A DNA stretch of 64,000 nt from Candidatus Epilinea brevis. GTDB taxonomy: Bacteria > Chloroflexota > Anaerolineae > Epilineales > Epilineaceae. Positions 37,206 to 44,032 of the stretch are shown here, piece after piece; position 1 is the stretch's first letter; each line of letters begins with the position of its first letter. The DNA is taken from the NCBI GenBank assembly GCA_016710785.1, contig JADJUE010000001.1:248001-312000 (forward strand). Direction: 5' to 3'. The position numbers were made by a program, and so were the translations under genes. A model generated the notes under the pieces. That model searched no databases. It was not told the DNA's origin and saw only the letters and a program-made list of their open reading frames with translations.

Positions 37206-39674
37206 ATGAACCTCAAGCCCGGCCAGCTGTACCTGGGCCATCCGATCGATCCCGCCAGTGGCAAACCCAGCGCCGACGCCTTGACCCTGGAGGCCCGGGA
37301 CCTCACCACGCATGCCGTCATCGTCGGCATGACCGGCTCCGGCAAGACCGGCCTGGGCGCCGTGCTGCTGGAGGAGGCCTTGCTGGCCGGGGTGCCGACG
37401 CTCATATTGGACCCCAAGGGCGACATGACCAACCTGGCCCTCAACTTTCCCGGCCTGGCCGCCGCGGACTTCCAGCCCTGGGTCAACGAGGGCGACGCCG
37501 CGCGCGCCGGGTTGTCCGTGGCTGACTTCGCCGCCCAGGCCGCCGCCACCTGGAAGCAAGGCCTTCTCGCCGACGGCATCGACCAGGAGCGGATGAAGCG
37601 GCTGCGGAATGGCGTGCGCTGGACCGTCTACAGCCCCGGCTCCACCGCCGGCGTGCCCCTCAACATCCTGGGCTCGCTCAAGGCACCCGCCACCGGGGCG
37701 GACCTGGAGATCATGCGCGACGAGATCGAGGGCTTCGCTTCCAGCATCCTGGGCCTGGCCGGCATCGAGGCCGATCCCCTGTCCAGCCGCGAGCATATCC
37801 TGCTGTCCAACCTGGTCGAGCGGGCCTGGGCGGCCGGACAGGACCTCGATCTGCCCACGCTGATCGGCCAGATCCACCAGCCGCCCATCCGCAAGCTGGG
37901 CGTCTTCGAGATGGACAGCTTCTTTCCTGAGCGAGCCCGCCTGCAGCTGGCGATGCGCCTCAACGGTCTTGTGGCCTCACCCTCCTTCAACGCCTGGATC
38001 AGTGGTGCGCCCCTGGACATCGGGGCCATGCTGCGCGCCCCCGACGGCCGGCCCGGCGCGGCCATCGTCTACCTGGCGCATCTCTCCGAGGAAGAGCGCC
38101 AGTTCGCCGTCACCCTCATCCTCGGCAAGCTGGTCACCTGGATGCGCAGCCAGTCCGGCACCAGCGACCTGCGGGCCCTGGTCTACATGGACGAGGTCTT
38201 CGGCTACGCGCCGCCCTCGGCCAATCCCCCGGCCAAGAAGCCCATCCTCACCATCCTGAAGCAAGCCCGCGCCTTTGGGGTGGGCATGGTGCTGGCCACC
38301 CAGAATCCGGTGGACCTGGACTACAAGGCGCTCTCCAACGCCGGCACCTGGTGCATCGGCCGCCTGCAGACCGAGCGCGACCGCGCCCGCCTGATCGATG
38401 GTCTGGGCACGGCCAGCGGCGGCACGGACCTCAGCGCTCTCGACGACCAGATCGGCAGCCTGGCCAAGCGGCAGTTCATCCTACAGACCGCCGGCGCCGG
38501 TGCGCCGCGTCTGTTCACCAGCCGTTGGGCCATGAGCTACCTGCGGGGGCCGCTGACCCGCACCCAGCTGCAACTGCTGACCCAGCACGATCCCCTGCGC
38601 GCCGCCGGCGAGCCGGCCGCCAACCTGGATGCGCCTGACGCCCGGGCAGTCGTCAACACCGCCGGAGACGATAGCGGCCTGCCCGGCGCCGCGTCGGTGA
38701 CGCCGGCGGCCGCTCCGGCCCTGGCCGAGAACGAGAGCCAGGTCGCGCCGCGGGTGGCCGCCGGCATCCCCGTCCGCTACCTGCGCCCGGACGCGCCCTG
38801 GGCGGCGCAGGTGGGGGCCGCGCCGCAGGGTAGGAGGCTGCAGGCCGCTCTGGCGGCCCGCGTCTTTCTGCGCTTCGATGATGCCAAGGCGGGCATCGAC
38901 CATCGCGAGGAATGGGAAGCCATCTTCAGCCCCCTGGGCGAGGTGGTGGACGCGGCCGCCGCGGTGCAGGTGGATTACGACACGCGCGACTTCGGCGCCG
39001 AGGCGCCGGCGGGCGCGATCTACCTGCTGCCGCAGGCCCGGCTGGATACCCAGGCCTTCTTCCGCGACGCCGAGACACGCATCAAGGGCTATCTGCTGCG
39101 CCAGCGCGACCTGGAGGTCTTCAAGAGCCCGGAGCTTAAGCTGTTCAGCCGAACCGGCGAGAGCCGCGCGGATTTCGCCACCCGCTGCACGCAGGCCGCC
39201 GACGCCGAGGCCGACGCGGAGGCCGCGGCGCTGCGCACCAGGATCGAGCAGCGCATGGCGCGCCTCAGGGACAGCATCCAGGCCACCCAGGCGCGTGAAG
39301 ACAAGATGGAGGAGGAGGTCGCCTCCCGCCGCAATGCCACCCTCCTCAGCGGCGCCGGGGCCATCCTCAGCGCCTTTCTGGGCGGACGCAGCACGGTCAG
39401 CAAGCTGTCGCGCGTCGCCCGCTCTGTGGGCACCATTCAAAACCGTCATGCCACCGCCGCCCGTGCCGGCGACAGGCTGGAGGATGTGCGCGAGCGCATC
39501 GGCGACCAAGGTGAGGAACTGGAGCGCCTGGAGCGGGAGCTGAGCGCCGCCATCGTCGAGATCGACGGACGTTGGACCGCGGCGGCCGGACAGGTGGAGA
39601 CCGTAAAGCTCGGCCTGGAGGCCGGCGACGTGGGCTTGGACGAGCTGGCGCTGGTCTGGCTGCCGGTAGGCTGA
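37206..39674 (+). CDS. HerA/DUF87-like ATPase with C-terminal coiled coil
   Basis: 822 residues. The HerA-FtsK ATPase core has Walker A GMTGSGKTG (41-49), PTLILDPKGDMTNLAL with the D-x-K-G-D segment, and Walker B ALVYMDEVFGY (about 325). GVGMVLATQNPVDLDYKALS and the arginine-rich RLQTERDRARLIDGL complete the ATPase. Residues about 560-640 form an unidentified domain. Residues 665-800 form a coiled coil interrupted by a Gly/Ala-rich hydrophobic patch (LLSGAGAILSAFLGG). AGGAGGAA lies about 7 bases before the ATG. Role unknown: DNA translocation is possible, but such proteins are poorly studied. Confidence 0.8.
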   Translation: MNLKPGQLYLGHPIDPASGKPSADALTLEARDLTTHAVIVGMTGSGKTGLGAVLLEEALLAGVPTLILDPKGDMTNLALNFPGLAAADFQPWVNEGDAARAGLSVADFAAQAAATWKQGLLADGIDQERMKRLRNGVRWTVYSPGSTAGVPLNILGSLKAPATGADLEIMRDEIEGFASSILGLAGIEADPLSSREHILLSNLVERAWAAGQDLDLPTLIGQIHQPPIRKLGVFEMDSFFPERARLQLAMRLNGLVASPSFNAWISGAPLDIGAMLRAPDGRPGAAIVYLAHLSEEERQFAVTLILGKLVTWMRSQSGTSDLRALVYMDEVFGYAPPSANPPAKKPILTILKQARAFGVGMVLATQNPVDLDYKALSNAGTWCIGRLQTERDRARLIDGLGTASGGTDLSALDDQIGSLAKRQFILQTAGAGAPRLFTSRWAMSYLRGPLTRTQLQLLTQHDPLRAAGEPAANLDAPDARAVVNTAGDDSGLPGAASVTPAAAPALAENESQVAPRVAAGIPVRYLRPDAPWAAQVGAAPQGRRLQAALAARVFLRFDDAKAGIDHREEWEAIFSPLGEVVDAAAAVQVDYDTRDFGAEAPAGAIYLLPQARLDTQAFFRDAETRIKGYLLRQRDLEVFKSPELKLFSRTGESRADFATRCTQAADAEADAEAAALRTRIEQRMARLRDSIQATQAREDKMEEEVASRRNATLLSGAGAILSAFLGGRSTVSKLSRVARSVGTIQNRHATAARAGDRLEDVRERIGDQGEELERLERELSAAIVEIDGRWTAAAGQVETVKLGLEAGDVGLDELALVWLPVG

Positions 39675-39862
39675 GGGAGTAGACCGGATGGCGCGACCCG
39701 AGTCGAACACCCGCCCCGTCTGGGGTGATATACTAAAGCCACGCTAGAGATCGCCTCGCCGCGGGCCGATGCGTGACCGGCGGGCAGGTCGAGATGTCCA
39801 ACCCTCTCAGCCGCACCGCAAGCATCGCAAGTCACTCGAAAGAAACGAGGTATCCGTTTACC

Positions 39863-40531
39863 ATGGCATCCATGATGGACTCCCTGATCCAGCAGATGGG
39901 CGAGCAGGCCCTGGTCGGCGTCGTGGCCGACAAGCTGGGGGTCGACGAGCAGACGGCGCAGCAGGCCCTGCGCGTCGCCCTGCCGGTGATCATCGGCGGG
40001 CTGGCCAAGAACAGCAGCAAGCCCAAGGGCGCCGACTCGCTGCACAAGGCGCTGGAAAAGGACCATGACGGCAGCCTGCTGGAGGATCTCGGCGGCTTCA
40101 TCGGCTCCGCCGACAGCAGCGAGGGCAACAGCATCCTCGAGCACATCCTCGGCAGCCAGCGTCCGGCGGTGGAGCGCGAGGTCGGCCGCGAGACCGGGCT
40201 GGATCCCAGCCTGCTGGCCAAGCTGCTGCCGCTCCTGGCCCCGCTGGTGCTGGCCTACCTGGGCCGCGCGCAGCGCCAGAAGCAGATGGATCCGGACGAT
40301 CTGGCCGGCTACCTGACGGCGGAAGAGAACCGCATCGAGCGGGAGGGCGGCCTGCCGCGCCTTCCGTCCGCACAGGGCAGGGGCAGCGCGGGCGCCACGA
40401 CCACCGTCGGCCAGCGCCCCCTCGACGGCATCGCCGGCATGCTGGATCAGGACGGCGACGGCTCGCTCTCCGGCGAGGCGGCGCAGGTGGGCATGGGCAT
40501 CCTGCGCAAGATCCTCGGCGGCAAAGGCTGA
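39863..40531 (+). CDS. DUF937 (YidB-like) protein with an EF-hand-like loop
   Basis: 222 residues. Residues 1-55 (DSLIQQMGEQALVGVVADKL, then ALPVIIGGLAKNS) match the DUF937 helical domain. Further on LDPSLLAKLLPLLAPLVLAY repeats the pattern. Near the C-terminus DQDGDGSLSGEA is an EF-hand-type calcium loop. I chose the ATG at 39863 (MASMMDSL) since homologues begin there; GAGG lies 12 bases away. A TATACT at 39729-39734 is a possible -10. Function unknown. Confidence 0.8.
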   Translation: MASMMDSLIQQMGEQALVGVVADKLGVDEQTAQQALRVALPVIIGGLAKNSSKPKGADSLHKALEKDHDGSLLEDLGGFIGSADSSEGNSILEHILGSQRPAVEREVGRETGLDPSLLAKLLPLLAPLVLAYLGRAQRQKQMDPDDLAGYLTAEENRIEREGGLPRLPSAQGRGSAGATTTVGQRPLDGIAGMLDQDGDGSLSGEAAQVGMGILRKILGGKG

Positions 40532-40540
40532 GCCGATACC

Positions 40541-40699
40541 GTGGCCCGCGAGGAGGCTCTCCGTGAGCACCAACTACGCCATGACCCGCAGCTCGTCCAG
40601 AACTGCGATCTCGATCTGGGCATCGACAGCACGTCCGGCGGCGGCGCCCCTGCGCCGGAGCCGGCGAGCGCAACCCCCATCCCCCTGACCCGCGGCTAA
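40541..40699 (+). CDS. Possible 52-residue small protein
   Basis: GTG at 40541 opens a frame for a hydrophilic N-terminus (REEALREHQLRHDP) and an Ala/Pro-rich tail, filling the gap between the DUF937 and LysM genes. There is no clear ribosome site and no recognisable family. It may be non-coding. Confidence 0.25.
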   Translation: MAREEALREHQLRHDPQLVQNCDLDLGIDSTSGGGAPAPEPASATPIPLTRG

Positions 40700-40726
40700 G
40701 GCCGCCGACCCAAGGAGAACCTCTCT

Positions 40727-41263
40727 ATGTCTATCTTCAGCAAGATCATCGACGTCTTGAACACGCCCCTTCCGGGCACCACCAAGAAGGCGCCGGGCAA
40801 GCCGCTCGGACCCACCCTCCCGGGCATGGGCGGCAAGAAGGACGACAAGCCCGCCTCGGCCAAGGCCGGCGGCACGGGCGGGTCCATCACCGGCGAGGGC
40901 AAGGAGCAGGCCCCGGCCGCGGACATCCAGGCGGCCATTCGGCATCGCGACGCCGAGCTGGCCAAGGCGGCCAAGGCCACCGACGGGGATTCGGACCGGA
41001 ATGAACTGCTGGCGGAACGCCGCCGCCTGCGCGAACTGCGCCGCGAATTCGAGACGGAAGTGGCCAAGCAGGCCCAGGCCCATGCCGAGAAGGAAGAGAC
41101 CACCTACACGGTGGTGCCGGGCGACACCCTGTGGGCCATCTCCGCTCGCTTCCTGGGCAACGGCGCCCGCTGGAAGGAGATCTACGAGGCCAACAAGGAC
41201 AAGATCAAGAGCCCGAACCTGATCTACCCGGGTCAGACCTTCGTGATTCCAGACGAAGACTGA
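40727..41263 (+). CDS. Cytoplasmic LysM-domain protein
   Basis: 178 residues without a signal peptide. A disordered Gly/Lys/Pro-rich head (15-60) is followed by a charged coiled coil (65-120). The C-terminal LysM domain (about 125-176) reads TYTVVPGDTLWAISARFLGN and LIYPGQTFVIP. The architecture recalls the YgaU/Kbp type of intracellular LysM proteins. AGGAG lies 8-10 bases before the ATG. It is the last gene before a bidirectional terminator. Confidence 0.85.
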   Translation: MSIFSKIIDVLNTPLPGTTKKAPGKPLGPTLPGMGGKKDDKPASAKAGGTGGSITGEGKEQAPAADIQAAIRHRDAELAKAAKATDGDSDRNELLAERRRLRELRREFETEVAKQAQAHAEKEETTYTVVPGDTLWAISARFLGNGARWKEIYEANKDKIKSPNLIYPGQTFVIPDED

Positions 41264-41363
41264 TCGCGCTCGCCGGTCGGCTGCCTCTTGATCGGCTGGT
41301 TGACCGACCGACCGGCGAATGGTCGGCAGATCGCCAGGTCACAGCAGGCGACAGCGTACACGA

Positions 41364-41393
41364 CGAGGGGGCACGGCATGCCGTGCCCCCTCG
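41364..41393. terminator. Bidirectional terminator palindrome
   Basis: A perfect 30-nt palindrome (CGAGGGGGCACGGCA and its complement) followed by GTTT on the plus strand. It lies between the convergent LysM and DinB-fusion genes and could end both transcripts. Confidence 0.6.
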
Positions 41394-41439
41394 TTTGCGT
41401 TCCTGGTCTTGATCGCCAAGGGTTTCGCCGCGGCCGCCG

Positions 41440-42930
41440 TCAGTCCCCCACCCGCACCACCAACCGCCCCCGCACTGCACCCGCAAGCACGCGCTCGGCC
41501 GCCGCGGGCAGGGCGTCCAGGGGCACCGTACCGGCGTCGATCAGCTCCAGGACCCGCGCCGGCAGAGCCGCCAGACGGCGCCAGGCCTCCGCTCGCCGGG
41601 GCGGCGGGCAGTAGTTGGAATCGACGCCGCAGAGGTTGACCCCGCGCAGGATAAAGGGGAAGACCGTGGTAGCCAGCTCCGCCCCGCCCGCCAGGCCGCA
41701 GCTGGCTACCGTGCCGTGGCGATCAAGCTGGCTGAGGATCGACGCCAGGGTGCCGCCGCCCACGCTGTCCACCGCGCCGGCCCAGCGCGACCTGCCCAGC
41801 GCTCGGGCCGGCTCGGATGCCAACGCGTCCCGGTGAATCAGGTCGGCGGCGCCGAGTCCGCGCAGGTAGTCGGCCTGCTCCAGCCGCCCCGTGGACGCGA
41901 TCACACGATGGCCCAGCGCGGCCAGGATGGCCACCGCGAAACCACCCACGCCGCCGGCAGCGCCGGTCACCACCACCTCACCGTCGCCGGGCCTGAGCCC
42001 GTGATCCTCCAGGATCATCACCGCCAGCATGGCCGTGTAGCCTGCTGTCCCAATCAGCATCGCCCGGCGCGGGTCGAGCTCGGGTGGCAGTGGGACGCAC
42101 CATTCCGCCTGGACCCGCGCCAAGGCGGCGTAGCCGCCCCAATGCTCCTCGCCGATGCCCCGACCGGTCACGACCACCGCGTCGCCCGGCCGCCAGGCCG
42201 AATCGCCGCCGTCAAGCACCCGCCCGGCCAGGTCGATACCCGGAACCATGGGATAGCCTTTCAGGATCCGCCCCCGGCCGGTGAGCGCCAGGGCGTCCTT
42301 GTAGTTCAGGCTGGACCAGTCCACCGCCACCCAAACCGGGCCCTGCTCCGGCAGGTCGGCGGGCCTCAGCGTTCGCGGCTTCGGCGGCGCCTCGCGCGGA
42401 TCCGTTTCCAGGAGTAGCGCCGCGAAGCGTTCCGGCAAGGGCTGCGGGGAGACAGCGGGCCGGGCGGCCAGCGTGCGGCGAATCTGTTCGAGATGCGCTC
42501 GGCCATGGTCGACATAGGCCCGAAGCATGCCGGCCAGGCTGATCTCGCCGGTCTCCTCGTGCAGGCCGCAGCGTTCGAAGGTGGCCGGGTCCAGGCCCTC
42601 CAGCAGCGCCGCCCAGCGCTGGTGGAGGCGCCCGAGATCGCGAACGGTGCTCGCGATCTCGGGAGAAGCCGCATCGGGCAGACTTGCCCAGGCATCCTGG
42701 TCATAGGACTGCAGGACGGGCGGGCCCGACTGGACCAAGATGCGTCGACAGCGCAGGTAGCAGTGGAGATGGCTGTCCAGGAGATGGTGCACGTTCTGGG
42801 CCACCGTCCACTCCCCGGGCAACCAGGGCGTCGTCAATTCCGCCGCCCCCAGATGCCCCACCAGGCGCGCCAACGCTTCGGGCAGGCTACGCAGGGCGGC
42901 GGTCAGGGCGTCGCGCTCCGAGGCATCCAT
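41440..42930 (-). CDS. DinB_2 domain fused to YhdH/AcuI-type quinone oxidoreductase
   Basis: A single frame of 496 residues. Residues 1-160 form a DinB-like four-helix bundle: GEWTVAQNVHHLLDSHLHCY and AYVDHGRAHLEQIRRTL supply the three metal-binding His. Residues 165-496 are a zinc-free medium-chain reductase: GYPMVPGIDLAGRV, GTAGYTAMLAVMILEDHGLR and VVVTGAAGGVGGFAVA (NADPH Rossmann) match YhdH/AcuI acryloyl-CoA reductases. The normal YhdH start lies around residue 185, so no reductase part is lost. I see no frameshift or stop at the join. Confidence 0.85.
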   Translation of the reverse strand: MDASERDALTAALRSLPEALARLVGHLGAAELTTPWLPGEWTVAQNVHHLLDSHLHCYLRCRRILVQSGPPVLQSYDQDAWASLPDAASPEIASTVRDLGRLHQRWAALLEGLDPATFERCGLHEETGEISLAGMLRAYVDHGRAHLEQIRRTLAARPAVSPQPLPERFAALLLETDPREAPPKPRTLRPADLPEQGPVWVAVDWSSLNYKDALALTGRGRILKGYPMVPGIDLAGRVLDGGDSAWRPGDAVVVTGRGIGEEHWGGYAALARVQAEWCVPLPPELDPRRAMLIGTAGYTAMLAVMILEDHGLRPGDGEVVVTGAAGGVGGFAVAILAALGHRVIASTGRLEQADYLRGLGAADLIHRDALASEPARALGRSRWAGAVDSVGGGTLASILSQLDRHGTVASCGLAGGAELATTVFPFILRGVNLCGVDSNYCPPPRRAEAWRRLAALPARVLELIDAGTVPLDALPAAAERVLAGAVRGRLVVRVGD

Positions 42931-42943
42931 AGAGCAGATCCGA

Positions 42944-43282
42944 TCAGGGCCGCAGGAGCAGCAGGAACGACAAGGCGATCATGGCCAGTCCGGCCGTCAG
43001 CCACAGATTGCCGCTGGTCACCGCCCGGTCCAGCCAGATCTGGCGGAAGGGCGACGGTGTGGCCGCGGGACGGGGCCAGCGGGCGAGCAGCCCTGGCGGC
43101 GACGGGCGCTTCAGGATGCCCCACATCATCGCGGCCAGGGCGACCAAGGCGCCGGCGACGAAGAGGCCCGACGCGGCTTGGTCCGGGGCCAACCCGCGCA
43201 GCCGGGCCAATCCGACGCCGCCGAGCCCGAAGACCAGCCCGGTGACCGTTCCGTCCGCCAGATCGATGAGCATGCGCCGCAT
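42944..43282 (-). CDS. Small membrane protein (two to three helices)
   Basis: 112 residues, unknown family. Hydrophobic segments lie at about residues 10-28, 35-57 and 95-112 (LWLTAGLAMIALSFLLLL). ATGs at 43300, 43282 and 43273 are all possible; none has a strong ribosome site. It ends 13 bp before the DinB-fusion gene and may be co-transcribed with it. Confidence 0.55.
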   Translation of the reverse strand: MRRMLIDLADGTVTGLVFGLGGVGLARLRGLAPDQAASGLFVAGALVALAAMMWGILKRPSPPGLLARWPRPAATPSPFRQIWLDRAVTSGNLWLTAGLAMIALSFLLLLRP

Positions 43283-43301
43283 GGCCGGCGATTGTAGCAT
43301 G

Positions 43302-43346
43302 GCCGCCGCAGCCGTCGCCGCCGCAGCCGTCGCCGCCGCAGCCGGT
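43302..43346. repeat. Three 15-bp tandem repeats
   Basis: Unit GCCGCCGCAGCCGTC occurs at 43302, 43317 and, with two changes at the end, 43332. It lies just upstream of the small membrane protein start. The period is a multiple of three, but I see no convincing reading frame. Confidence 0.8.
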
Positions 43347-43379
43347 GGTGAGCCGGGCGGGCGGCAGAAGGGCGATCCA

Positions 43380-43416
43380 CACAGAAACGCCGAGCGGTAG
43401 CGCTCGGCGTTCTGTG
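43380..43416. other. Long hairpin upstream of the small membrane protein gene
   Basis: A 16-bp stem with one bulged A and a GTAG loop (CACAGAA-A-CGCCGAGCG pairs with CGCTCGGCGTTCTGTG). It follows the micropeptide terminator on the minus strand and has no T-tract; it could be a leader structure of the 42944 gene. Confidence 0.5.
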
Positions 43417-43438
43417 CAAAGGAGGAGAAGATTGTCGG

Positions 43439-43472
43439 AAAAAAGAGACGTCGCGCGCCGAAGCGCGCGACG
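43439..43472 (-). terminator. Terminator of the micropeptide transcript
   Basis: On the minus strand a perfect 10-bp GC stem (43472-43463 with 43458-43449) closes a TTCG tetraloop and is followed by TCTCTTTTTT. It begins 11 bases after the micropeptide stop. This is one of the clearest intrinsic terminators in the window. Confidence 0.9.
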
Positions 43473-43482
43473 CTCAGCGTGC

Positions 43483-43560
43483 TCAGCGGCCGGTAAGCAC
43501 CAGCGCGTCGCACCAGACCAGCAGTAGCATGATAACGAGGATGAACATTCCAGTGGTCAT
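43483..43560 (-). CDS. 25-residue hydrophobic micropeptide
   Basis: ATG at 43560 with AAGGAG 7 bases upstream (43573-43568), a stop at 43483, and a strong terminator immediately after. The product begins MTTGMFILVIMLLLVWCD and ends ALVLTGR: one membrane-spanning segment of about 15 residues with a Trp-Cys-Asp after it. I know no family. Ribosome site, start, stop and terminator fit one small gene well. The promoter is not clear. Codon use cannot be judged on 26 codons. Confidence 0.7.
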   Translation of the reverse strand: MTTGMFILVIMLLLVWCDALVLTGR

Positions 43561-44032
43561 TGCAATACTCCTTGAAAAGCGGTTCAAGCCAAGGCTACGA
43601 AGAGGGTTCAAAGCCACCATGAGCGGTTGGGCGTTCAAGATTCAGGGTGCGGATTGCGGTTCGCCATCCCGTCATGTCCATTAGACGCCGTCGCGGCCAA
43701 ATTGGTTACGCGGGCACAGGGCCAGTTTGCCAATTCTTAATGTTTCGGGTCGCGACGACCCCGCCGGCAGGGTTCAAGAGACGTACAAGGATAGGTTCAG
43801 TTCGCCGTTCATTCGTGGGAAGCCGGGGGGAACGGGCTTCCGTTCTGAGGAAGGACGAAGAAAGCTTAAACCTTCTCCGCCAGCCTTGCGCGTCGCCGAA
43901 GCCACGATTGGGCTACGTCCAACCGACGATTCACCGGCGTCGAGCTCCGGCGCGCCCTTCCCGATTCCGCTGAGGCTTAACACCGCGGACAGGCAAAAGG
44001 TTGGATCCAGCGGTCCGCCGTATAATGTCGCC
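43561..44032. promoter_or_regulatory. Intergenic region with leaderless-type promoter for the YfhO-like gene
   Basis: No gene seen. TATAAT (44021-44026) ends only 6 bases before the ATG at 44033, so transcription would start at or near the start codon, and no ribosome site exists. Several GTTCAA motifs (43582, 43606, 43633, 43772) are scattered through the region; their meaning is unknown. Confidence 0.45.

Noticed and set aside
43432..43527. Plus-strand 31-residue frame with GGAGGAG before a TTG start
   Set aside because: It runs through the terminator hairpin of the micropeptide gene; the arginine-rich sequence is what a GC stem gives when translated, and the purine run is the complement of the terminator T-tract region.
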